DNA of 15,418 nucleotides from Minisyncoccota bacterium (GTDB taxonomy: Bacteria; Verrucomicrobiota; Lentisphaeria; Oligosphaerales; MVZH01). The first letter of the stretch is position 1; every line of letters starts with the position of its first letter. A program made the position numbers and the translations under genes. This document shows positions 1 to 7,075 of the stretch, piece by piece. The notes below the pieces were generated by a model. The model did not search any database and had not been told where the DNA came from. It saw only the letters and a list, made by a program, of their open reading frames with translations. The stretch spans positions 1-15,418 of the forward strand of contig JAIPIM010000056.1 of the NCBI GenBank assembly GCA_021734725.1, written 5' to 3'.

Positions 1-33
1 GACGGGCTCCGCTCCGCGACGACCGTTCCCTGA

Positions 34-56
34 CACTGGGAGCGAAGCACCCAGTG
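34..56. repeat. Stem-loop near left edge
   Basis: CACTGGG (34-40) pairs perfectly with CCCAGTG (50-56). Inside the loop, GC-GAA-GC can extend the stem after one A/A mismatch. No T-tract follows, so an intrinsic terminator is not supported. It may be a REP-type palindrome or the tail of an upstream transcription unit outside the window. Confidence 0.4.
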
Positions 57-141
57 CGGCTAACTGCCAAAGGTTATGAAGAAGAAAAATCACTTAGATG
101 CCTTTTGAGAAAGTGTCAACTTTAAGCCAGGACTTGACCTT

Positions 142-196
142 GGCTGGAGCCAGCCGAAAGAGGCGACAGCTGCAGCTGTCGTCCGCCCGCCCGGAC
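142..196. repeat. Three consecutive palindromes upstream of etfB
   Basis: Three inverted repeats lie within 55 bp. GGCTGG-AG-CCAGCC spans 142-155. The perfect 18-bp palindrome CGACAGCTGCAGCTGTCG spans 164-181. GTCCG (181-185) pairs with CGGAC (192-196). They lie 85-139 bases before the etfB start. They could be protein-binding operators, mRNA leader hairpins or a compound REP-like element; the sequence alone does not decide. No convincing sigma-70 promoter was found in 1-280, and the rest of that stretch shows no gene. Confidence 0.5.
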
Positions 197-280
197 GGAT
201 ACCAGGACAAACCACTGAAAAACCGACACAAGTGAGTGTAACCTAACACCCTCTCCACCATGGGGAAACGTTAACATATT

Positions 281-1072
281 ATGAATATTGCTGTATGCAT
301 CAAGCAAGTTCCGGATACCGCGGATCTGCGTATTGATCCGGAAACCAATACACTGATACGCGAGGGTGTCGAGTCGGTGATGAATCCGTTGGACGAATTC
401 CCTCTGGAGGCGGCGCTGCGGCTTCGAGAAGCCCTGAACGGAACCGTGACGGCATTCACCATGGGACCGCCGCAGGCCGCGGAGGTGCTGCATAAGGCGA
501 TTGCCATGGGCGCTGACAAGGGGGTTTTGGTGAGTGATCGCGCGTTTGCCGGGGCGGATACGTGGGCGACATCACTGACGTTGGCCAAGGCGTTGGCTGC
601 CGTCGGGCCGTTTGATCTGGTTCTGTGCGGAAAACAGGCGACGGACGGAGATACAGCCCAGGTAGGGCCCGGGATCGCGGCGCACCTGGGCATACCGCAG
701 GTGACTTACGTGACCAAAATCGAAGCGACGGAGGAAGGGCAGTTGCGCTTGGAACGTATGCTGGAGCACGGCACGGCTGTCGTTGAGGTGGAAGTACCCG
801 TCATGTTGACCGTACTTAAGGAGGCGAACGAACCTCGATTACCGACACTGGCCGGACGCCTCCGTGCTTATAAGTATACGCCACGACAGTTGAAGCGGGA
901 AGATATCGGGGTGGCGGAAGACGACGTTGGACTTACCGGGTCGCCAACCCGAGTCGTCGAGATAGCGGTACCCCAATCTCACCGGCAGCATCGGCGGGTC
1001 CAGGGGACGCCGGGCAAGTGTGCCGTTGAATTTGTCCGCGAACTTGAAGAGCGTGGGTTCATTGACGCATAG
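281..1072 (+). CDS. etfB: Electron transfer flavoprotein, beta subunit
   Basis: Encodes 263 residues, normal for EtfB (about 250-265). EtfB and EtfA form a soluble FAD-containing heterodimer (EtfB often holds AMP or a second FAD) that passes electrons between acyl-CoA or other dehydrogenases and the quinone pool or ferredoxin. Visible hallmarks are the N-terminal MNIAVCIKQVPDT strand, the nucleotide-binding motif GKQATDGDTAQVGP at residues 117-130, and the EtfB signature region around residues 172-198 (VPVMLTVLKEANEPRLP followed by a basic stretch). The later DVGLTGSPT segment recalls EtfBs that work with acyl-CoA dehydrogenases, some of which bifurcate electrons; that sub-assignment is from memory. 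The ATG at 281 starts exactly at the family N-terminus although the ribosome-binding site is weak. No etfA follows, which is unusual because etfB and etfA are normally adjacent. The protein itself looks intact. Confidence 0.95.
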   Translation: MNIAVCIKQVPDTADLRIDPETNTLIREGVESVMNPLDEFPLEAALRLREALNGTVTAFTMGPPQAAEVLHKAIAMGADKGVLVSDRAFAGADTWATSLTLAKALAAVGPFDLVLCGKQATDGDTAQVGPGIAAHLGIPQVTYVTKIEATEEGQLRLERMLEHGTAVVEVEVPVMLTVLKEANEPRLPTLAGRLRAYKYTPRQLKREDIGVAEDDVGLTGSPTRVVEIAVPQSHRQHRRVQGTPGKCAVEFVRELEERGFIDA

Positions 1073-1086
1073 GTAGAGCCTATGCG

Positions 1087-1219
1087 AAAGGGACAAACGT
1101 GATGCATGTGAGTCCCTTTCAGGGACGGAATATGGGAGTTATACATGGTTGTCCCCTTTGGGGACCAGAACTCATGTTTAAACGCAAAGGGAACGCCCTG
1201 TTTTGTCTGAAAAAGACAA
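1087..1219. repeat. Cluster of GGGAC-type hairpins after etfB
   Basis: AAAGGGAC (1087-1094) pairs with GTCCCTTT (1112-1119). The latter's GTCCCT can instead pair with AGGGAC (1121-1126), giving mutually exclusive stems. A second hairpin is GTCCCC-TTT-GGGGAC (1151-1165), and a third is TTGTCT (1203-1208) with AGACAA (1214-1219). The first stem starts 15 bases after the etfB stop and could protect or end its mRNA, but no T-run follows. The similar stem motif in separate hairpins suggests a REP-like mobile palindrome family. Confidence 0.5.
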
Positions 1220-1237
1220 CGGCATTTGACGAAAAAA

Positions 1238-1368
1238 GCGGGTCGGGTAAGTGTAGTCCGGGCAAGGGTGGCGTTTAAGTGTACGCATAAGTGTGACGCT
1301 TTGCGCCCCAATACACTTAACCGCTTTCTTAACCGCCACACTTACTCGGACACACTTAACCGATCCGC
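1238..1368. repeat. 131-bp foldback element with TAAGTGT heptamers
   Basis: The left arm begins GCGGGTCGG (1238-1246) and the right arm ends CCGATCCGC (1360-1368), its near-complement. TAAGTGT occurs at 1248-1254, 1276-1282 and 1288-1294, and its complement ACACTTA at 1313-1319, 1338-1344 and 1352-1358. The arms align over about 50 bases with scattered mismatches and small gaps, so the whole unit can fold into a long imperfect hairpin. No ORF or transposase is nearby. The rest of the gap (1369-1662) shows no convincing gene; it contains an inverted CACGG/CCGTG around a GTGCGGGAC segment near 1575-1600. Confidence 0.65.
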
Positions 1369-1662
1369 TTAACCGGTTTTTATAAACTGTCGTTTAGCTT
1401 GCGATACCTTCGTGCTTAAAAGAGCGAAGTCTGGGGGACGGAACCACGGTCCGTGAAGCGCAAGAAAACCCCTTTTAGCAAGAGTCTAATTTGGGCTGCC
1501 GGTTTGGAGGCATGGCTGTTTCATTCTCTGTAATGCGAATGCCCGAAGTAGCTCGGACGGTCCCCGGCCGAGATGGCTCACGGTGCGGGACGCCCCGTGC
1601 CACTGTTCGTGGAAGACGCTCAATCCATAGAATGAACCAGCCCCGGTCTGGAGACGCTGCAC

Positions 1663-2961
1663 CTACAGGGCGCGAACATGGCGTCCGCCTAATGCACGAG
1701 TGACCTTGGCGTGGGCAAATTGGTTTTTACCGATATCATGGCCGTTGCCCCCAAGTTCGACTCGGAGATATTCACTGGACCAGCCCTCCCAGGCGCCATC
1801 TTCTTTTTGTGTTTCCGTGAGTACTTCGACTGATCTGCCGACGAATTCTTCGGCGAAGGCCATGCTCTTGCGTGTTGCCAGCGCGGTCAATGCTTCATGA
1901 CGGCGCGCGGCAAGTTTCCCATTGACTTGGTTCGGCAGTCTGGCGGCCGGCGTGCCTGCACGCTTGGAGTAACGGAAGACATGCAGGTAGGCGAACGGCA
2001 AGTCGGCGATGGTCTCGAGGCAGGTGGCGAACGTGGCATCCGTTTCGCCGGGGAACCCGACAATGACGTCGGAGCCGATGCAGATGCCCGGCACGGTGAC
2101 CACCGCTTGTTGTATCAAGTCGGTGAATTCGGCAACGGAATAACGGCGATTCATGGCTTGGAGTATGGTATCCTCGCCGTATTGAATGGGGAGGTGCAGG
2201 GAACGGCAGATTCGAGGGTTGTCGTGCAGGGTTTTCAGCAATCGCGGGACTTCCTCGCGCGGTTCCGTGGAGCTCAGGCGTATCCGATAGTCCCCCGGCA
2301 GTCGAACCAGTTCCCGCAACAGGTCGGAGAGCGTTCGTCCATGATCGTTGTAGCATGCGATATTGACACCTGTGAGCACAAGTTCTTTATGGCCTTCTTG
2401 AAGCAGCGCACGTGCTTCCCGCAGTATATCGTCCCAGTCTCGTGAGCGCGGGATGCCGCGCGCATAGGGTACAATGCAGTAGCTGCAGAAAAAATCGCAG
2501 CCTTCCTGGATCTTGAGGTTGGCACGGGTGTGATGTGGGTAGTATCCGCATCCTTGTTCTTCGAAAAGCGGGGCTGATGCAGTCTCGAGGGGGCTTGCCA
2601 AAACAGGCGCTGGCGGCCGGTCAAGCTTGGCGGGAAGGAAGGCGGTCAAGCCGGTTTTGCCGGGATTTGGCACGACGAGGTCAATGGCCGATTCTTTCAA
2701 CCATCGGTCTGCGTCGATATTGGCGCTGCAGCCGGCCAGGACAAGGTACGTCTGGGGATTCAAGCGTCGGGCGGCCCGCACGGCTTGTCGGGTCTTTTGC
2801 TCGGCCGCGGTCGTTACCGTACAACTGTTGACGATAGTGAGATCGGTGGGCTCGCCCCATTCGCGGATCGAGAAGCCGTGTCGCCGCAAGTCGTCGGCAA
2901 TCAGGGCCGAATCCGCCTGGTTCAAGCGGCAGCCAAGGGTGTATATGGATGCAGTAACCAC
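1663..2961 (-). CDS. mtaB: tRNA t6A37 methylthiotransferase MtaB
   Basis: Encodes 432 residues, the usual MtaB size. MtaB is a radical-SAM enzyme that adds a methylthio group to N6-threonylcarbamoyladenosine-37 of tRNAs decoding ANN codons. The N-terminal MTTase (UPF0004) domain opens YTLGCRLNQADS and supplies cluster cysteines C11, C47 and C78. The radical-SAM domain carries the CxxxCxxC motif EGCDFFCSYC with C155, C159 and C162. A C-terminal TRAM-like RNA-binding segment covers about residues 374-425. The TLGCRLNQ opening favours MtaB over MiaB or RimO. Translation starts at GTG (2961), because upstream codons run into the REP-like palindrome and the family N-terminus begins here. It lies 87 bases behind the GspG-like gene on the same strand and may be co-transcribed with it. 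The cofactor residues are all present. Confidence 0.93.
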   Translation of the reverse strand: MVTASIYTLGCRLNQADSALIADDLRRHGFSIREWGEPTDLTIVNSCTVTTAAEQKTRQAVRAARRLNPQTYLVLAGCSANIDADRWLKESAIDLVVPNPGKTGLTAFLPAKLDRPPAPVLASPLETASAPLFEEQGCGYYPHHTRANLKIQEGCDFFCSYCIVPYARGIPRSRDWDDILREARALLQEGHKELVLTGVNIACYNDHGRTLSDLLRELVRLPGDYRIRLSSTEPREEVPRLLKTLHDNPRICRSLHLPIQYGEDTILQAMNRRYSVAEFTDLIQQAVVTVPGICIGSDVIVGFPGETDATFATCLETIADLPFAYLHVFRYSKRAGTPAARLPNQVNGKLAARRHEALTALATRKSMAFAEEFVGRSVEVLTETQKEDGAWEGWSSEYLRVELGGNGHDIGKNQFAHAKVTRALGGRHVRAL

Positions 2962-2968
2962 AAAGTAG

Positions 2969-2987
2969 GTCAGGCCTCCAGCCTGAC
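2969..2987. repeat. REP-like palindrome in the mtaB leader
   Basis: GTCAGGC (2969-2975) and GCCTGAC (2981-2987) form a perfect 7-bp stem around CTCCA. On the minus strand it ends seven bases before the mtaB GTG start. The only GGAGG near that start lies in this hairpin (2975-2979), 13 bases from the GTG, which is long for a ribosome-binding site. A related GCAGGCTGGCCCTCCGC segment follows at 3012-3028. Such GGCCTGAC/GTCAGGCC palindromes recur between genes in Verrucomicrobia-type genomes, in my recollection. Confidence 0.6.
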
Positions 2988-3048
2988 ACGTGTTGCTTTT
3001 TTTGATGTCACGCAGGCTGGCCCTCCGCGGGCGGGTAAAAAGCTTACG

Positions 3049-3576
3049 CTACTTTTTAGTCTTCTCCCAGGAGGTGATGTCGTCCCCATCGCCGCTGTTG
3101 TCGCTTTTATTGGAGCCCTCTGACCAGATCATCATGCTGGAGTTAACCGTGACTGTACCGTTCGTTACCTGACTATCGTAGTTTCCGTCCAGAATTACAT
3201 GGAAGCGTCCATTGTGAGTGTTGTTAGCATAATCATGCCAGGGATCGGCATAAGGATCTCTTTGGCTTTCGAGAAAGACAATACCTCTCGTGTTGCTACC
3301 ATTGAGAGCATTGATCATGCCGTCGTAGGTTCCACTTGCAGTCCGGTTTGCCGTCCAATCTGATCCGCTAGGGCAGGGAAGATAACCATATGTCTGGTTA
3401 TACTGGCTGATGGCCAGTTTGAGGCTGCTGATCATGGCGCGGGCACGTGTTTCGTTTGCGCGTTCTCTGACGGTTTTCACGGTTGGAATCAGGATGCCAA
3501 CCAGGATCATGATGATGGCGATAACGACTAAGAGTTCGATCAATGTGAATTGCCGACGGGGGGTGTTGCGTTGCAT
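3049..3576 (-). CDS. gspG: GspG-like major pseudopilin / type IV pilin-like protein
   Basis: Encodes 175 residues from the ATG at 3576. It should be an inner-membrane prepilin, cut and methylated by prepilin peptidase and polymerised into a type II secretion pseudopilus or a pilus-like fibre. The leader MQRNTPRRQ ends at residue 9 and is followed by FTLIELLVVIAIIMILVGI, with the invariant Glu at +5 (E14). The body has a long amphipathic helix (about residues 30-60), then YGYLPCPSGSDW and a Gly/Asn-rich loop region. The C-terminus holds GDGDDITSWE, like the calcium-loop end of GspG proteins. The -1 residue is Gln rather than Gly. A longer in-frame start at 3630 would translate the upstream palindrome and was rejected. 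It is separated by 253 bp from the preceding small gene, so it may have its own promoter. GspG versus a type IV pilin cannot be settled here. Confidence 0.85.
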   Translation of the reverse strand: MQRNTPRRQFTLIELLVVIAIIMILVGILIPTVKTVRERANETRARAMISSLKLAISQYNQTYGYLPCPSGSDWTANRTASGTYDGMINALNGSNTRGIVFLESQRDPYADPWHDYANNTHNGRFHVILDGNYDSQVTNGTVTVNSSMMIWSEGSNKSDNSGDGDDITSWEKTKK

Positions 3577-3608
3577 GGTGTATGTATCCTTATGGTTGTT
3601 GAAAGTGG

Positions 3609-3628
3609 GGCAGGCATCCCTGCCTGCC
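3609..3628. repeat. REP-like palindrome upstream of the GspG-like gene
   Basis: GGCAGGCATCCCTGCCTGCC is a perfect 8-bp stem (3609-3616 with 3621-3628) around TCCC, lying 33 bases upstream of the pseudopilin start. Short GC-rich palindromes of this type recur between genes in PVC genomes, in my recollection. It may affect translation or mRNA stability. Confidence 0.6.
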
Positions 3629-3666
3629 ATGGTGCGTGATTGAATGCCATTTTCAGTTGCGGACTT

Positions 3667-3695
3667 GGCCCTCCCCAGACGGGGAAAGGCCTTTT
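3667..3695 (+). terminator. Possible terminator hairpin reading rightward
   Basis: GGCC (3667-3670) pairs with GGCC (3688-3691), and CCCC (3673-3676) pairs with GGGG (3681-3684) around AGAC. TTTT (3692-3695) follows on the plus strand. On the minus strand there is no T-tract. No plus-strand gene lies upstream, so if functional it would stop antisense transcription of the pseudopilin gene. The rest of 3577-3829 shows only a short CGATATATCG palindrome (3743-3752) and a CTTCGAGTCTTT repeat near 3798-3809. Confidence 0.3.
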
Positions 3696-3829
3696 ACGGA
3701 AATCTATAAAATGTTGAATCCTCTAAACATGATTGAGGGTCGCGATATATCGAGATACCTATCTTCCGCATAACCGCTTGGGTTATAACTTTCTTTGAGC
3801 CTTCGAGTCTTTGTGGTGAGTAATGCAGG

Positions 3830-4372
3830 CTACTTTGTATTTCGTTCTTTGGCCATCGAAAGCGAAGCCGCGCGCAGTTCGTCCGGTGTGAACCATTCGC
3901 GTGCCGGACGTTTTTCCGTGAGCTGGAAAATGCTGCTCTCAATTTCCTGAATGTCTGCAAACAGGCTGTTTAGTTCTGCACCATTTTGGTTCAGTATATG
4001 TTTTACAATTTTGCTATTTGTTTGTGCTAACTGATAAAAGAGTTGTGCTGCCTGCATATATTCTTTTGCAGTATCTTCTCGCCGTTGGTCGAGCGCGCTC
4101 TCGGCGCGTTTTCGGAATCTTTGCGCGAGACGCATGTTCTTTGTATAATCTTCTTTATTTCCTTCCAGAATTGGTTGAAGAAGGCGTCGCATTATAGCCT
4201 GTTGAGAAGCCTGTTTTTCGCGGGCCCATTCATAGACGCGGTGCCGTCTTTTCAGTTCCTCGCGTTTTAATTTCTCAAGGTCGCGGTCTTTCTCGTCATC
4301 TCCCCACGAAAGACTTGAGAGATTCATGGTAATTAAGCCGAGAACAACTAGGATTTTATACCGCCTATGCAT
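3830..4372 (-). CDS. Small secreted alpha-helical protein of unknown function, pseudopilin operon
   Basis: Encodes 180 residues from the ATG at 4372. I do not recognise the family. An N-terminal signal sequence (MHRRYKILVVLGLITMNLSSL, likely cut near residue 24) predicts export to the periplasm or outer face. The remainder is highly charged and has no obvious Cys or beta-rich region. Residues about 28-130 look like continuous amphipathic helix or coiled coil rich in Lys, Arg, Glu and Gln (EKLKREELKRRHR, AQRFRKRAESALDQRRED). The start is well fixed: GGAGG (4379-4383) sits six bases upstream, and the ATG begins one base after the GspK-like stop, so translation is probably coupled. A longer in-frame start at 4555 lies inside the GspK-like gene and would bury the signal peptide. 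Position suggests a role in the pseudopilin machine such as chaperone, adaptor or regulator, but that is inference. Confidence 0.8.
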   Translation of the reverse strand: MHRRYKILVVLGLITMNLSSLSWGDDEKDRDLEKLKREELKRRHRVYEWAREKQASQQAIMRRLLQPILEGNKEDYTKNMRLAQRFRKRAESALDQRREDTAKEYMQAAQLFYQLAQTNSKIVKHILNQNGAELNSLFADIQEIESSIFQLTEKRPAREWFTPDELRAASLSMAKERNTK

Positions 4373-4373
4373 G

Positions 4374-7043
4374 CTATTCCTCCACGAAATTATATCGAAC
4401 AACTTCGTATTGGTTCGTAACGATGTCCCGCCGGATGATGGCTTCAATTTTTTGTTCGGCCAGTACAGCACACCAGTTAGCGGTGTCGGCGGGATTAGAT
4501 GTGTCGAAGTTAACCCAGTTGTCCGCCGGTTGATAGCCTGCGGTAGTTGGGTCAACAGGTAAATCGGAAAGGTCTCTAACAGCTTGAGCTGTGGCTATTA
4601 CACGGAAGTAATTGTGTCTGAGGCATACAAGGTTTGCAATTTTACCAATGATTTCTTCCTGCTGGCGGTCGTTTTCCTGGTTGATGCTTACGCCCCCCGC
4701 TGTGCCGTCATAAAAATCGGTGATGTCCGCAAAAAACTTACCACGGTTTACGAACGGTGAACTGCCGTTTTGCGTGCCATTTTTATCCAGTATGGCTCTC
4801 ACAAGTCCTGAGTCGTCCGTCGTATTCCCCGGTGTTCCACCATCGCCCCACACTTGAGCGGCAGTCAACGCAGTCGGGTCATTGGGGGAAAGGTAGTCAG
4901 CTCCAACAGTTAAACCGGCGAGAAGGGCCTGCCAAGCAAATGCTACGGGTGAGTTGAGGTTAAGTTTTCCGCGAGGCCCCGTGCCGATCTTTATCTGATC
5001 AATTAGAATACTGTCGCCATTCACGTAGTTTCGGGGATTGCCGCTGCCGTCGTAATTGTATTGTTTCAGATTTAGCGTGCACCAATCTTCTCCGCGGTGG
5101 ATGGCACCGATTTCCCAATAGGTCTTCGGCGGTTCGTCTCTGACGAACGCCGTAGACACAGTTTCCGGATCGGTAGCAGTGCCGCCCCCCAGAACCTGAG
5201 TTGCATCTTCCGTATCACCGGGGGAGGCGGAGCTTGGGTCTCCGCTCGGATGTTGGCTGTTCCAGCTGTTGGAAGTGGTTGGAACCGCAGCATTAGAAAA
5301 TCCGGACGAATGCCAGTCACGTGGGAGTGTGTTAGAGCGCGGGTCACCTACGCAGAAGTCGGCATAGCAATTATCGTCATCAGTGTTCATGGTATACGAC
5401 GAAGCAGCTGACCCGACCGAAGCGACGTCTAGCAGGTCGCCCGTGGTAGCATCGTTTAAAGTTACGACAATGCGATCAATATTGATACTGACGCTGTAAG
5501 GCGATACAACGCCGCTATACGTGATGAAATTGTAAGTTGCCTCTGTGTAACCCGGATTCGACGAATTGTCGGCCTCATTTACCGTAACATTCCATGAAAG
5601 GGTCGCCCCTTCCTTGCTTACGTCAGTGAGTGTGCCGTCTGTAGACGGGGCTGTGCCGGGTATTGTATTGGCATAATCTATATCGAGTGTGAGATCTCCC
5701 TGTGTAACAGGGTTATTGGCGGTGAGATACATGTTCACGAGTTCGACGGTGACACCGATTCTAAGTTCCGAAGTCAGGCTGTCGTGCGATATGGATAACT
5801 GTATTTCGCTAATATATGGACATTCTTCTACACCCGAATACGAGACAGTACCCAAGCTTCTGTCTCCGCCTGACCAAGTTCCTGTGTTTCCACTGAAATC
5901 ATGGGTGGTATGCTGATTAGAATCGCAAAAATCGATAAAATTTGCCGCTACTTGATTGGACACGTCATTGCCTGAAGAGTCAACAAGTCCACTGATCCAT
6001 GGAATATTGGTTTTGAGGGTAGTCACCGTTGCCGCAGTGTCCCAATCCTGTATACCAATATTGTAGCGATTGCCAGTTTCTCCGGATTCCCATATTTCGT
6101 TTCCATTAGTATCACGGCAATATTCATTTTCGAGCGGATAGCTGAAAGGGAAAAGAATTTTGCTTGCTGTTTCCATTTTAGTAGCATCCATAGACGGTAC
6201 AGCATTCCGAATGTGGCGTAGCGACAGCCACCGCAGTCCTGATGAAAGGCTAGTACGAAACTCGTCGGCCGAGACGCCGGCGGGCAGGGCATTTCCAAGG
6301 AAGATTTCGGAGGGGCTGAAACCGCGCCGAATTACGGAGGCGCTTCCTTCCGCGAACCCGGAATTTGTGTGAGAGCCGTTGCCGTCCCAGTCATCATAGA
6401 TGTCTGCTGGTGGCCCGGCACCATAACCGGCAGTGTTATTTTCCTCCGTGTATGGCTCGCTGAAGTTCAGTATGCCATTAGGGTCGAGTTTCCCGGATTC
6501 ATCAATGACTATGAAGGCGAGGCGTCCGATAATATCCCCGTTACCGTCACGAACATGTTGCCAACTGGCGCTGCCGGGGATATTGGGGGCGGAATATGTT
6601 GAAGGCGTATAATCAAAGCCGTAATTTACACGTAACGCCCTTTCCAAATCGACCTGGTCCGGGCTGACAGTATTTGTAGACACAAAGTAACGATGTCCAG
6701 CCCAGTTCGTAGAACCATTTTGAAAAATGTTGTCGGCTGTTATGCTTGTGCTTGGGAACGCATCGTGTTGAGCTGTTCCGTCATAGGTGTAATACAGGAA
6801 GGACAATGCACGTTCTAGGCTGGATTCTGTAAGCAAGCGGGCCGCATGCATATCACTGTATGTATCTGCCGCAGCCCTGTCCGTTCGTGCGGTCATTGCA
6901 AATGATAGGGCAATAACCATGAGAAGGGCTAGTACCCCAAGAACAAGGATCAAAGCTATTCCGTGCTCTGATCGGGGTCTTTTCGGAGGGTACTTCAATT
7001 CTTGCGAAGGGACAAAGTCAAAAGGTTGATAGTAATTACTCAT
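4374..7043 (-). CDS. gspK: Very large GspK-like minor pseudopilin
   Basis: Encodes 889 residues. Minor pseudopilin K caps the tip of the type II secretion pseudopilus. A basic leader ends HG at residue 28, then comes IALILVLGVLALLMVIALSF with Leu instead of Glu at +5, the hallmark of GspK. The GspK core is visible as the RTDRAAAD...AARLLTESSLERA helix (54-80), IDESGKLDPNGI (180-191), and PWISGLVDSSG (347-357). GspK is normally about 300-350 residues. Here a large beta-rich, Ser/Thr/Asn/Asp-rich section (about 400-630) precedes WEIGAIHRGE (642-651) and GPRGKLNLNSP (688-698). This arrangement resembles the large first protein of the Verru_Chthon cassettes described in Verrucomicrobia, from memory. 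It is the fourth gene of the cassette, 32 bp after the GspJ-like gene. The start has no clear ribosome-binding site, so coupling is likely. Confidence 0.85.
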   Translation of the reverse strand: MSNYYQPFDFVPSQELKYPPKRPRSEHGIALILVLGVLALLMVIALSFAMTARTDRAAADTYSDMHAARLLTESSLERALSFLYYTYDGTAQHDAFPSTSITADNIFQNGSTNWAGHRYFVSTNTVSPDQVDLERALRVNYGFDYTPSTYSAPNIPGSASWQHVRDGNGDIIGRLAFIVIDESGKLDPNGILNFSEPYTEENNTAGYGAGPPADIYDDWDGNGSHTNSGFAEGSASVIRRGFSPSEIFLGNALPAGVSADEFRTSLSSGLRWLSLRHIRNAVPSMDATKMETASKILFPFSYPLENEYCRDTNGNEIWESGETGNRYNIGIQDWDTAATVTTLKTNIPWISGLVDSSGNDVSNQVAANFIDFCDSNQHTTHDFSGNTGTWSGGDRSLGTVSYSGVEECPYISEIQLSISHDSLTSELRIGVTVELVNMYLTANNPVTQGDLTLDIDYANTIPGTAPSTDGTLTDVSKEGATLSWNVTVNEADNSSNPGYTEATYNFITYSGVVSPYSVSINIDRIVVTLNDATTGDLLDVASVGSAASSYTMNTDDDNCYADFCVGDPRSNTLPRDWHSSGFSNAAVPTTSNSWNSQHPSGDPSSASPGDTEDATQVLGGGTATDPETVSTAFVRDEPPKTYWEIGAIHRGEDWCTLNLKQYNYDGSGNPRNYVNGDSILIDQIKIGTGPRGKLNLNSPVAFAWQALLAGLTVGADYLSPNDPTALTAAQVWGDGGTPGNTTDDSGLVRAILDKNGTQNGSSPFVNRGKFFADITDFYDGTAGGVSINQENDRQQEEIIGKIANLVCLRHNYFRVIATAQAVRDLSDLPVDPTTAGYQPADNWVNFDTSNPADTANWCAVLAEQKIEAIIRRDIVTNQYEVVRYNFVEE
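4379..4383 (-). promoter_or_regulatory. Ribosome-binding site fixing the small secreted protein start
   Basis: GGAGG on the minus strand, six bases before the ATG at 4372, lies inside the last codons of the GspK-like gene. It decides for the short start over the in-frame ATG at 4555. Confidence 0.7.
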
Positions 7044-7075
7044 TGGGCATTAATGACTTATTGAAGTTCCTCAAG

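Noticed and set aside
271..693. Minus-strand frame over etfB
   Set aside because: It is a shadow of a clear EtfB coding frame.
1238..1368. Integron attC site
   Set aside because: ACTTAAC and GCTTAAC resemble the RYYYAAC core, but the partner GTTRRRY core is missing and no integrase or cassette array is present.
1200..1380. CRISPR array
   Set aside because: The repeats are only 7 bp, lie in both orientations and have irregular spacing.
1491..1703. Possible etfA remnant or small gene after etfB
   Set aside because: The 70-codon frame shows no EtfA motif, no hydrophobic core and Arg/Gly-rich random composition.
3577..3630. Extension of the GspG-like protein to 3630
   Set aside because: The added residues translate a REP-like palindrome, and prepilin leaders are normally short.
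4373..4555. N-terminal extension of the small secreted protein to the ATG at 4555
   Set aside because: It would overlap the GspK-like gene and bury the signal peptide; the ATG at 4372 has a GGAGG at ideal spacing.
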